Of a stretch of DNA of 28,534 bases, positions 6,125 through 14,544 are shown piece after piece. Numbering within the stretch: the first letter of the stretch is position 1; every line of letters begins with the position of its first letter. Source of the stretch: Bacillota bacterium (GTDB lineage Bacteria > Bacillota > Desulfitobacteriia > Desulfitobacteriales > Desulfitobacteriaceae); assembly GCA_023390635.1 (NCBI GenBank), contig JAEWCM010000010.1, positions 1 through 28,534 of the forward strand, read 5' to 3'. The notes below the pieces were generated by a model. It was not told the origin of the DNA. It did not search any database and saw nothing but the letters and a program-made list of their open reading frames with translations. The position numbers and the translations under genes were made by a program.

Positions 6125-9100
6125 ATGTTCTATCCTGTTAAGGTTGGGGCGAGGGAGCGCTGGAGTTATTCCAGAATCCGCGAAGTTCTCGACATGCCTA
6201 ATTTAATTGAAATTCAGCAGAACTCCTATCAATGGTTTCTTGATGAGGGATTGCGCGAAATGCTGCGTGATATTTCTCCGATTCAGGACTTTACCGGGAA
6301 TCTTGTGCTTGAGTTTGTCGATTACAGTTTAGGCGAACCTAAATATGAAGTAGAGGAATGCAAGGAACGCGATGTTACCTATGCTGCACCTCTCCGGGCT
6401 AAAGTGCGTCTAATTAACAAAGAGACCGGGGAAGTGAAGGAACAAGAAGTCTTTATGGGAGATTTTCCTTTAATGACGGAAAAGGGAACCTTTATTATTA
6501 ATGGGGCCGAACGGGTTATTGTCAGCCAATTGGTGCGTTCTCCCGGAGTTTATTATTCCGAGACCATTGATCCTAGTGGTAAGAAGATCTATGGAGCTAC
6601 TGTGATCCCTAACCGGGGAGCATGGCTAGAATTTGAAACGGATATCAATGATAATATTTTTGTGCGCATTGACCGGACTCGTAAACTGCCGGCCACTGTG
6701 CTTGTCCGCGCTTTAGGTTATGCCAGCAACGGACAGATCTTAGAATTGTTTAGCGATAATGAACATGTGCGTCTCACTTTGGAGAGAGATAACTCTGAGT
6801 CAGCGGAAGAAGCTTTAGTGGAAATCTATAAGCGCCTGCGGCCAGGTGAACCACCGACAGTAGATAGTGCACGTTCTCTTCTGGAAACCCTCTTTTTTGA
6901 TCCTAAACGTTATGATTTAGCAAAAGTAGGACGCTACAAGCTGAATAAAAAACTTAAATTGGATATTCCTATGGAAGTCCGCCATTTGACTCAGGAAGAT
7001 ATTATCGGCACCATGCTCAATCTTTTGGCTTTGATGAATGGAGAAGGGCATAAGGATGATATTGATCATTTGGGAAATCGGCGTCTGCGTTCCGTTGGCG
7101 AGCTGCTGCAGAATCAATTCCGCATCGGTTTGTCCAGAATGGAAAGAGTGGTCAGGGAACGGATGACGATTCAGGATGTGGATGTGATCACGCCTCAGGT
7201 GCTGATTAATATTCGTCCTGTGGTTGCTGCAATTAAGGAATTTTTCGGGTCCAGCCAGCTTTCTCAATTTATGGATCAGACCAATCCACTGGCCGAACTT
7301 ACGCATAAGAGGCGTCTAAGCGCCTTGGGGCCTGGTGGCTTAAGCAGAGAAAGAGCGGGATTTGAGGTCCGTGACGTGCATCATTCTCACTATGGCAGAA
7401 TGTGCCCGATTGAGACCCCTGAAGGTCCTAATATCGGATTGATCGGTTCGTTAAGCACTTATGGGCGAATTAATGAATTTGGCTTTATTGAGGCCCCCTA
7501 TCGGAGAGTGGATAAGGAAAATAGTCTGGTAACAGAAGAAATTCATTATCTGACTGCCGATGAAGAAGAAAAATATGTAGTGGCTCAGGCTAACGCGCCT
7601 TTATATGAAGATGGCAGGTTTAAAGAGGATAAGATCGATGCCCGTCACGGTCCGGACTTTGTATTGGTGCCTCCGACTGGGATTGATTATATGGATGTTT
7701 CTCCAAAGCAGATGGTATCCATCGCTACGGCTCTGATTCCTTTCTTGGAGCATGATGATGCTAACCGTGCCCTGATGGGCGCGAACATGCAGCGTCAGGC
7801 AGTGCCTCTGCTCCGCACTGATTCTCCGCTGGTGGGAACGGGAATGGAATATAAGGCGGCCAAAGACTCTGGTGTTTGCGCTATTTCCAAACAGGCAGGC
7901 GTAGTCGAGCGTGCAACGGCTGACGAAGTGATTATCCGGCACGATGACGGCACCACGGAAAAGCATAAACTCCTCAAATATCTTCGCTCCAACCAGGGCA
8001 CTTGCATCAACCAGCGCCCCATCGTGATGAAAGGGGAACGGGTGGATGCAGATCAGATCGTGGCCGATGGACCGTCAACTGATCATGGTGAATTGGCTTT
8101 GGGCCGCAATGTATTGATTGCCTTTATGACCTGGGAAGGTTACAACTATGAGGATGCTGTTCTAATCAGCGAAAAGTTGGTTCGGGAGGATTATTATACT
8201 TCTATTCATATTGAAGAATACGAATGCGATGCCCGTGATACCAAACTGGGACCTGAAGAAATTACCAGAGATATTCCAAATGTTTCGGAGGATATTCTAA
8301 AGGATTTGGATGAACGGGGAATCATCAGGATCGGAGCAGACGTACGGACTGGAGATATTCTGGTCGGTAAAGTGACTCCGAAAGGAGAAACGGAACTGAC
8401 GGCTGAAGAACGCTTGCTTAGAGCAATCTTTGGTGAGAAGGCCCGTGAAGTCAGAGATACTTCTCTGCGTGTGCCTCATGGTGAAGCAGGTAAGATTGTC
8501 GATGTTAAGGTATTCACCCGGGAAAACGGTGATGAACTGGCCCCGGGTATTAACCAGCTGGTGCGGGTTTATATCGCCCAAAAGCGGAAAATTTCCGTGG
8601 GTGATAAGATGGCCGGACGCCATGGCAACAAGGGTGTTATTTCCCGGATTATGCGTCAGGAAGATATGCCCTTTATGGCTGATGGAACACCGGTGGAAAT
8701 TGTGCTGAATCCGTTGGGCGTACCATCCCGTATGAATATCGGGCAGGTGATGGAAACTCATTTGGGATTGGCAGCCAAGGCGTTGGGAATTAAGATTGCT
8801 ACTCCGGTTTTTGACGGAGCCACTGAAAATGATGTTTTTGCCACATTGGCCAAGGCCGGATGCTCGGAAGACGGGAAATCTGTCCTATATGACGGACGGA
8901 CTGGAGAACCTTTTGATAACCGAATTACCGTCGGTTATATGTACTTCCTTAAACTCCATCATTTGGTCGACGATAAAATTCACGCCCGGTCAACCGGTCC
9001 TTACTCTTTGGTTACTCAGCAGCCTTTGGGAGGTAAAGCTCAATTTGGAGGCCAGCGTTTCGGAGAGATGGAAGTTTGGGCTTTGGAAGCTTATGGCGCA

Positions 9101-9517
9101 GCCTATACTTTGCAGGAAATTCTAACCGTTAAATCTGACGATGTGGTCGGGCGTGTCAAGACGTACGAAGCGATCGTTAAGGGAGAAAATATTCCTGAAC
9201 CGGGTGTACCTGAATCATTCAAGGTTTTGATCAAAGAACTGCAAAGCTTAAGCCTGGATGTAAGGGTGCTCTCTGAGGATGACCAGGAAATTGAGATTAG
9301 AGAGATTGATGAGGATGTCACTGAGACTGCTAAAGAATTGGGCATTGATCTCCACGATGAACCCAAACCTGAAGTTCATAGTTCGGGAGAAGAGACCTTG
9401 GACAACAATGAAGATGATGACTACGGTGACGAGGATATCGATGAAGAAGGTTATGACAGCGATTTGGCCGTAGAAAAAGATGATCTGGGTTCGGACGATG
9501 AAGATAATCTGGAATAG
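6125..9517 (+). CDS. rpoB: DNA-directed RNA polymerase beta subunit
   Basis: RpoB forms, with RpoC, the catalytic core of RNA polymerase. The product is 1130 residues from the ATG at 6125, which is better placed behind GAGGGGTG (6111-6118) than the in-frame GTG at 6116, which sits inside that Shine-Dalgarno and would add MKQ. The rifampicin region around residues 375-430 (GSSQLSQFMDQTNPLAEL, THKRRLSALGPGGLSRERAG) shows no obvious resistance change. The catalytic-core blocks SVGDKMAGRHGNKGVIS and GGKAQFGGQRFGEMEVWALE are intact. The last 75 or so residues are an Asp/Glu-rich tail beyond the conserved core. It is followed after 27 bp by rpoC. It has its own promoter, and rplL does not precede it directly. 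Confidence 0.98.
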   Translation: MFYPVKVGARERWSYSRIREVLDMPNLIEIQQNSYQWFLDEGLREMLRDISPIQDFTGNLVLEFVDYSLGEPKYEVEECKERDVTYAAPLRAKVRLINKETGEVKEQEVFMGDFPLMTEKGTFIINGAERVIVSQLVRSPGVYYSETIDPSGKKIYGATVIPNRGAWLEFETDINDNIFVRIDRTRKLPATVLVRALGYASNGQILELFSDNEHVRLTLERDNSESAEEALVEIYKRLRPGEPPTVDSARSLLETLFFDPKRYDLAKVGRYKLNKKLKLDIPMEVRHLTQEDIIGTMLNLLALMNGEGHKDDIDHLGNRRLRSVGELLQNQFRIGLSRMERVVRERMTIQDVDVITPQVLINIRPVVAAIKEFFGSSQLSQFMDQTNPLAELTHKRRLSALGPGGLSRERAGFEVRDVHHSHYGRMCPIETPEGPNIGLIGSLSTYGRINEFGFIEAPYRRVDKENSLVTEEIHYLTADEEEKYVVAQANAPLYEDGRFKEDKIDARHGPDFVLVPPTGIDYMDVSPKQMVSIATALIPFLEHDDANRALMGANMQRQAVPLLRTDSPLVGTGMEYKAAKDSGVCAISKQAGVVERATADEVIIRHDDGTTEKHKLLKYLRSNQGTCINQRPIVMKGERVDADQIVADGPSTDHGELALGRNVLIAFMTWEGYNYEDAVLISEKLVREDYYTSIHIEEYECDARDTKLGPEEITRDIPNVSEDILKDLDERGIIRIGADVRTGDILVGKVTPKGETELTAEERLLRAIFGEKAREVRDTSLRVPHGEAGKIVDVKVFTRENGDELAPGINQLVRVYIAQKRKISVGDKMAGRHGNKGVISRIMRQEDMPFMADGTPVEIVLNPLGVPSRMNIGQVMETHLGLAAKALGIKIATPVFDGATENDVFATLAKAGCSEDGKSVLYDGRTGEPFDNRITVGYMYFLKLHHLVDDKIHARSTGPYSLVTQQPLGGKAQFGGQRFGEMEVWALEAYGAAYTLQEILTVKSDDVVGRVKTYEAIVKGENIPEPGVPESFKVLIKELQSLSLDVRVLSEDDQEIEIREIDEDVTETAKELGIDLHDEPKPEVHSSGEETLDNNEDDDYGDEDIDEEGYDSDLAVEKDDLGSDDEDNLE

Positions 9518-9544
9518 ACCTGCAGGCGAAAGGAGAGATAACCG

Positions 9545-12500
9545 TTGCTGGATGTAAACAATTTTGATCGGATGCGGATTGGCTTGGCATCACCGGAAAT
9601 GATTCTGGCCTGGTCTCATGGTGAAGTAAAGAAACCGGAGACCATCAACTATCGTACTCTAAAGCCTGAGCGGGACGGATTGTTTTGTGAAAAGATTTTT
9701 GGACCTACGAAAGACTGGGAGTGCCATTGTGGTAAATATAAGAGGGTGCGCTACAAAGGTATTGTTTGCGACCGTTGTGGCGTTGAGGTAACTCGTTCCA
9801 AAGTGCGTCGGGAAAGAATGGGACATATCAAATTGGCCGCTCCTGTTTCCCATATTTGGTACTTTAAAGGAATACCGAGCCGGATGGGTTTGCTTTTGGA
9901 CATGTCACCAAGGGCTTTGGAAAAAGTTCTGTATTTTGTGTCTTATATCGTGACTGATCCGGGTGATACATCTCTTTTGAAGAGACAGCTCTTAACTGAA
10001 ACGGAGTACCGGGAATGCCGAGAGAAGTACGGCAGTCGCTTCCAGGCGGGGATGGGGGCTGAATCCATTAAGCTTTTATTAGAGGAAATGGATTTAGATA
10101 AGCTGAATGATGAATTGCGCCGTGAATTGAAAGAAGTATCCGGACAGCGGAAGGTGAGAGCGATTCGCCGCCTTGAGGTTGTAGAAGCTTTTAAGCAATC
10201 AGGCAATCATCCGGAATGGATGATTATGGACGTAGTTCCGGTCATTCCTCCTGATCTTCGGCCTATGGTTCAACTGGACGGAGGTAGATTTGCTACATCC
10301 GATCTGAATGATCTTTATCGTCGGGTGATTAACCGCAATAACCGTTTGAAGCGTTTATTGGATCTGGGGGCTCCTGATATCATCGTCCGCAATGAAAAGC
10401 GGATGCTGCAGGAAGCGGTGGATGCTCTGATTGATAATGGCCGGCGCGGCCGTCCTGTCACCGGACCAGGCAATCGCCCTCTTAAATCCTTGAGCGATAT
10501 GCTGAAAGGAAAACAGGGCCGTTTCCGCCAAAACCTCTTAGGTAAGCGTGTTGACTATTCTGGTCGTTCCGTAATTGTGGTCGGACCAAACCTGAAGTTA
10601 AATCAGTGCGGTTTGCCTAAAGAGATGGCTTTGGAACTGTTCAAACCTTTTGTGATGAAAAAGCTGGTCAATGAAGGCCATGCTCACAATATTAAGAGTG
10701 CTAAGCGGATGGTGGAAAGAGTCCGTCCGGAAGTGTGGGATGTGTTGGAGGAAGTGATTTCCGAACATCCGGTACTTCTTAACCGTGCTCCAACCCTGCA
10801 CCGTTTGGGGATTCAAGCCTTTGAGCCGATCTTGGTGGAAGGCCGGGCGCTGCAAATCCATCCTCTGGTTTGTACCGCTTATAATGCTGACTTTGACGGT
10901 GATCAGATGGCCGTTCACGTGCCTCTTTCTGCTGAAGCTCAGGCAGAAGCCAGACTGTTGATGCTTTCTGCTCATAATATTCTCAACCCTAAGGATGGAA
11001 AACCGGTAGCTTCGCCTACCCAAGATATGGTTCTGGGGGCCTATTATTTGACAATGGAGCGGCCTGGAGCTTTAGGGGAAGGTAAAGTCTTTAAAGATAT
11101 TGATGAAGCTAAACTTGCTTATGATAGTAAGGCACTCCATCTGCAGGCTATGATCAAAGTGCGCGAGGTATATAAAGTTGATGTAAGCGCAGAGGAGAAC
11201 CAGCTGTTTGAAACAACGGTGGGCCGTTTGATCTTCAATTCCGTGATTCCTGATCCTGTAGGATATATTAATAAGGTGTGCGGGAAAAAAGATTTGAACA
11301 ATATTGTCGCTGAAACCTACCGCTTGGGTGGATACAAGGCCACAGCAGAGCTCTTGGACGGCATTAAAAGTTTAGGCTTTAAGTTCTCTACCAAAGCCGG
11401 TATGACCGTAGGCCTGGCTGATATTCAGGTTCCTGATGAAAAACGGGTTATTCTGGATGAAGCGGATAAAATGGTAGCAAAGACAGAACAACAGTTCCGC
11501 CGTGGTCTGATCACAGATGAAGAACGTTATTCATTAGTCATCGATACTTGGACAAAGGCTACTGATAAAGTGACTAAGGCTTTGATGGATAATTTGGATC
11601 GTTTCAATCCAATTTATATGATGGCTAACTCAGGAGCCCGCGGTAACATTCAGCAGCTCCGCCAATTGGCAGGAATGCGTGGCTTGATGGCTGATCCTTC
11701 CGGACGGACCATCGAATTGCCGATCAAAGCGAACTTCCGGGAAGGTCTTACGGTTTTAGAATATTTTATTTCCTCGCACGGAGCTCGTAAAGGATTGGCC
11801 GATACCGCCTTGCGGACAGCAGACTCTGGATATCTGACCCGCCGCTTGGTGGATGTATCTCAGGATGTGATTGTGCGGGAAGACGATTGTGGAACAACTA
11901 CCGGCTTAATGGTGGAAGACATTAAAGACGGTCCTGAAGTGATTGAGAAATTGGAAGAACGCTTGGTGGGGCGTTTTCTGATTGAAGAGCTCCGTCATCC
12001 TGAAACGGGAGCGGTTCTGGCAACGCCCGATCAAGAAATTACGGAGGAACAGGCCAAGGCGATTGCGGAGGTTTGTGACTCAGTGGTGATTCGTTCCGTG
12101 CTGAACTGTAAAACCCGCTACGGTGTATGCAAAAAGTGTTATGGTCGCAATCTGGCGACTGGAAAACCGGTGGAAATGGGTGAAGCGGTGGGGATTATCG
12201 CTGCGCAGTCCATTGGCGAACCTGGTACCCAGTTGACTATGCGTACCTTCCATACCGGTGGTGTGGCTGGTGACGATATCACCCAGGGTCTGCCTCGCGT
12301 TGAGGAATTGTTTGAGGCCCGCAAACCTAAAGGTCAGGCCATCATTTCCGAGGTGGAAGGCAAAGTGACCATCAAAGAGGTCAAAGGTCGCCGTGAAGTA
12401 GAAATCGTTAATGACAAAGAAGAGCATTCTTCCTATCCTATTCCCTTTGGCTCACGTTTAAAGGTGAAAGACGGTGACTATATTGAAGCCGGCGATGAGC

Positions 12501-13048
12501 TGACTGAAGGTAGTGTTAACCCTCATGATATGTTGAAAGTAAAAGGACTGCGAGGCGTTCAGGCTTATCTGCTCGGTGAGGTTCAACGAGTTTATTGTCT
12601 GCAGGGTGTGGAGATTAACGATAAACACATTGAAGTGATGGTCCGTCAAATGCTGCGCAAGGTTAAAGTTGAAGAGGCGGGCGACACTAGCTTGCTGCCT
12701 GGTGGCTTGATTGATGTTTTCGACTTCCAGGAAGAAAATACGAAGGTAATTGCTGAAGGCGGTGAACCGGCCGTGGCAAGACCCGTTTTGCTGGGTATTA
12801 CCAAGGCATCTCTGGCCACCGATTCCTTCCTTTCTGCTGCTTCCTTCCAAGAAACCACCCGTGTGTTAACAGAGGCAGCGATTAAGGGCAAGGTTGATCC
12901 TTTGCTGGGCTTGAAAGAAAATGTGATTATCGGTAAATTGATTCCGGCAGGGACGGGAATGTCCCGCTACCGCAATGTCAAAGTATTGGAAAATGACGAG
13001 TCGGCGGCTTTATTGGCAAATCCTGAAGCAGTGGAAACAGAAATTTAA
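9545..13048 (+). CDS. rpoC: DNA-directed RNA polymerase beta' subunit
   Basis: RpoC carries the polymerase active site. The 1167-residue product starts at a TTG (MLDVNNFDRMRIGL) with AAAGGAGAGA at 9529-9538. The first zinc site uses C60, C62, C75 and C78. The metal-binding NADFDGDQ motif puts the three catalytic Asp at 449, 451 and 453. The second zinc site is C782, C855, C862 and C865, in EDDCGTTTG and CKTRYGVCKKC. The trigger-loop and bridge-helix region (MANSGARGNIQQLRQLAGMRG) is intact. The length fits Firmicutes lacking the large insertions of enterobacterial RpoC. Probably co-transcribed with rpoB. Confidence 0.98.
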   Translation: MLDVNNFDRMRIGLASPEMILAWSHGEVKKPETINYRTLKPERDGLFCEKIFGPTKDWECHCGKYKRVRYKGIVCDRCGVEVTRSKVRRERMGHIKLAAPVSHIWYFKGIPSRMGLLLDMSPRALEKVLYFVSYIVTDPGDTSLLKRQLLTETEYRECREKYGSRFQAGMGAESIKLLLEEMDLDKLNDELRRELKEVSGQRKVRAIRRLEVVEAFKQSGNHPEWMIMDVVPVIPPDLRPMVQLDGGRFATSDLNDLYRRVINRNNRLKRLLDLGAPDIIVRNEKRMLQEAVDALIDNGRRGRPVTGPGNRPLKSLSDMLKGKQGRFRQNLLGKRVDYSGRSVIVVGPNLKLNQCGLPKEMALELFKPFVMKKLVNEGHAHNIKSAKRMVERVRPEVWDVLEEVISEHPVLLNRAPTLHRLGIQAFEPILVEGRALQIHPLVCTAYNADFDGDQMAVHVPLSAEAQAEARLLMLSAHNILNPKDGKPVASPTQDMVLGAYYLTMERPGALGEGKVFKDIDEAKLAYDSKALHLQAMIKVREVYKVDVSAEENQLFETTVGRLIFNSVIPDPVGYINKVCGKKDLNNIVAETYRLGGYKATAELLDGIKSLGFKFSTKAGMTVGLADIQVPDEKRVILDEADKMVAKTEQQFRRGLITDEERYSLVIDTWTKATDKVTKALMDNLDRFNPIYMMANSGARGNIQQLRQLAGMRGLMADPSGRTIELPIKANFREGLTVLEYFISSHGARKGLADTALRTADSGYLTRRLVDVSQDVIVREDDCGTTTGLMVEDIKDGPEVIEKLEERLVGRFLIEELRHPETGAVLATPDQEITEEQAKAIAEVCDSVVIRSVLNCKTRYGVCKKCYGRNLATGKPVEMGEAVGIIAAQSIGEPGTQLTMRTFHTGGVAGDDITQGLPRVEELFEARKPKGQAIISEVEGKVTIKEVKGRREVEIVNDKEEHSSYPIPFGSRLKVKDGDYIEAGDELTEGSVNPHDMLKVKGLRGVQAYLLGEVQRVYCLQGVEINDKHIEVMVRQMLRKVKVEEAGDTSLLPGGLIDVFDFQEENTKVIAEGGEPAVARPVLLGITKASLATDSFLSAASFQETTRVLTEAAIKGKVDPLLGLKENVIIGKLIPAGTGMSRYRNVKVLENDESAALLANPEAVETEI

Positions 13049-13091
13049 CGGTAAATTTACACTGGGACGGAATGTGAGGCCAGGGAGATTA

Positions 13092-13120
13092 TTGACACTA
13101 ACAGATGCAGGTGCTAAAAT
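13092..13120 (+). promoter_or_regulatory. Strong promoter of the str cluster (L7Ae-rpsL-rpsG-fusA-tuf)
   Basis: TTGACA (13092-13097), a 17-nt spacer and TAAAAT (13115-13120) match the sigma-A consensus at 11 of 12 positions, and a TG one base before the -10 makes it an extended -10. The expected start is near 13127, about 97 nt before the first ATG. It lies in the 175-nt gap after rpoC, so the translation cluster can be transcribed apart from rpoBC. Confidence 0.85.
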
Positions 13121-13136
13121 ACTACAGTATGATTTG

Positions 13137-13171
13137 CAGGTAAGGCACATAATCTTATGTGCCTGAACCTG
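13137..13171 (+). other. Leader hairpin of the str cluster
   Basis: An inner palindrome AGGCACATAA/TTATGTGCCT (13143-13164) is extended by CAGGT (13137-13141) pairing with ACCTG (13167-13171) across a 1-by-2 internal loop. It begins about 10 nt after the predicted transcription start and has no U-tract, so a structured leader or operator is more likely than a terminator. Confidence 0.55.
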
Positions 13172-13223
13172 TGTTCGCCCGGTTGACAGCTTAGGATAAA
13201 TTTTTGGTGACGGAGGAAAGCAA

Positions 13224-13475
13224 ATGCTTGATGATTCCTTGAAAAATTCAACGAAAAAGGTAGTTGGCCTAAAGCAAACCCGGCGTGCTCTGGAAAGAGG
13301 AACAGTTTATCGCGTTTATCTGGCAAAAAATTCTGATGCTAAAATTCTTCAATCATTAGAGGAGCAATGCCGGCAATTGCAGGTTGAAATTGTAGAGGTT
13401 CCGACGATGGCAGAATTGGGAAAAGTGTGTGGAATTCAGGTGGGTACAGCGGTGGCAGCACTCTTAAAAGAGTAG
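13224..13475 (+). CDS. L7Ae-family ribosomal / kink-turn-binding protein (YbxF-like)
   Basis: This 83-residue protein belongs to the L7Ae/L30e/S12e group, whose members bind kink-turn RNA. The family pattern is visible as KVVGLKQTRRALERG, then VYLAKNSDAKI, EIVEVPTMAELGKVCGIQVGTAVAALL. The Glu and Lys in the VGLKQTRRAL segment and the late GxxVGTA block are the usual RNA-contact elements. The position between rpoC and rpsL is standard in Firmicutes, where Bacillus subtilis calls the gene ybxF (also rplGB). It is the first gene behind the 13092-13120 promoter and has a good GGAGG before the ATG. Confidence 0.92.
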   Translation: MLDDSLKNSTKKVVGLKQTRRALERGTVYRVYLAKNSDAKILQSLEEQCRQLQVEIVEVPTMAELGKVCGIQVGTAVAALLKE

Positions 13476-13575
13476 ATTCACTATATTTTTATGTGTTAGT
13501 TTTGGAAGTGCTTGTCTTATGCTGAGCCAAGCAAATCCTTGTTATATGTTTTCAGATAGGAAAGGGGGTGTAGGA

Positions 13576-13992
13576 ATGCCGACAATTAGCCAATTAGTCC
13601 GTAAAGGACGCTCTAAAATGACGAAGAAATCAACTGCGCCTGCTTTGCAGTGGGGATATAATGCTCTTGCACGGCAACAGTTCCCCTCCGGCGGTTCTCC
13701 GCAAAAACGGGGAGTTTGCACAAGAGTTTATACAACGACTCCGAAGAAGCCTAACTCAGCGCTTCGTAAGGTAGCTCGTGTACGCTTGACTAATCAGGTT
13801 GAAGTAACTTCTTATATTCCAGGCATTGGACACAATCTTCAGGAGCACTCTGTTGTACTTGTAAGAGGTGGCCGTGTTAAAGATTTACCTGGTGTACGTT
13901 ATCATATTGTGCGTGGTGCATTGGATACAACCGGTGTGCAAAAGCGCAATCAGGCCCGTTCCAAATACGGAGCCAAGCGTCCGAAAAAATAA
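13576..13992 (+). CDS. rpsL: Ribosomal protein uS12 (S12)
   Basis: S12 sits at the decoding centre of the 30S subunit. The 138-residue product begins MPTISQLVRKGRSK at the ATG at 13576, set by AAAGGGGGTG; an in-frame ATG 57 nt upstream has no Shine-Dalgarno and is not used. Compared with E. coli S12 it has the about 14-residue insertion after residue 26 seen in Gram-positive bacteria. The decoding loops TTPKKPNSALRK and HNLQEHSVVLVRGGRVKDLPG are intact; K57 and K102, the E. coli K42 and K87 positions linked with streptomycin response, are both lysine, and D103 is the usual methylthiolation site. Confidence 0.97.
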   Translation: MPTISQLVRKGRSKMTKKSTAPALQWGYNALARQQFPSGGSPQKRGVCTRVYTTTPKKPNSALRKVARVRLTNQVEVTSYIPGIGHNLQEHSVVLVRGGRVKDLPGVRYHIVRGALDTTGVQKRNQARSKYGAKRPKK

Positions 13993-14034
13993 TGGTTTTG
14001 GATGTCAAATTTTCTGCAAAGGAGGGAAAATGAT

Positions 14035-14505
14035 TTGCCACGTAAAGGATATATTGCTAAGCGTGAGATTCTGCCTGATCCGATTTACAAGAATCAAATT
14101 GTTACCAAGTTTATCAATCAGATAATGCTTGACGGCAAAAAAGGTGTTGCAGAATCCATTTGCTATAATGCTTTTAATACGATTCAAGAGAAAACAGGCA
14201 ATGACCCGATTGAGGTCTTTGAAACTGCTCTTAAGAATGTTATGCCCGTACTGGAAGTTAAAGCTCGCCGGGTAGGCGGTGCTAACTACCAGGTGCCAAT
14301 TGAAGTGCGTCCAGAAAGACGCCAAACTCTTGGTCTGCGGTGGATTGTTGATTATGCCCGCAAGCGGGGCGAAAGAACTATGCAGGAAAAAGTTGCTGCA
14401 GAACTTATGGATGCAGCCAATAATACAGGCGGCGCTGTGAAGAAAAAGGATGATACGCATAAAATGGCAGAGGCTAATAGAGCGTTTGCGCATTATCGTT
14501 GGTAA
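14035..14505 (+). CDS. rpsG: Ribosomal protein uS7 (S7)
   Basis: S7 nucleates assembly of the 30S head. The 156-residue product, the normal length, starts at TTG 14035 as MPRKGYIAKREILPDP behind GGAGGG at 14021-14026; an in-frame ATG at 14002 would add 11 atypical residues ahead of the conserved start. The RRVGGANYQVPIEVRPERR block and the C-terminal KMAEANRAFAHYRW are typical. It lies 42 bp after rpsL and 39 bp before fusA in the standard str order. Confidence 0.97.
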   Translation: MPRKGYIAKREILPDPIYKNQIVTKFINQIMLDGKKGVAESICYNAFNTIQEKTGNDPIEVFETALKNVMPVLEVKARRVGGANYQVPIEVRPERRQTLGLRWIVDYARKRGERTMQEKVAAELMDAANNTGGAVKKKDDTHKMAEANRAFAHYRW

Positions 14506-14544
14506 TTTGGATCACAATAAATACGACGGAAAGGGGGATTATCA

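Noticed and set aside
8297..8761. Open frame of 154 residues antisense to rpoB
   Set aside because: His-rich, no family resemblance, and fully overlapped by an essential conserved gene.
13183..13211. Second TTGACA between rpoC and the L7Ae-family gene
   Set aside because: No -10 box at 16-18 bp (GGTGAC at 17), and a start there would fall on the ribosome site.
13519..13575. In-frame upstream ATG extending rpsL by 19 residues
   Set aside because: No ribosome site, and the added residues are not part of any S12; the ATG at 13576 has a strong site and the conserved MPTI start.
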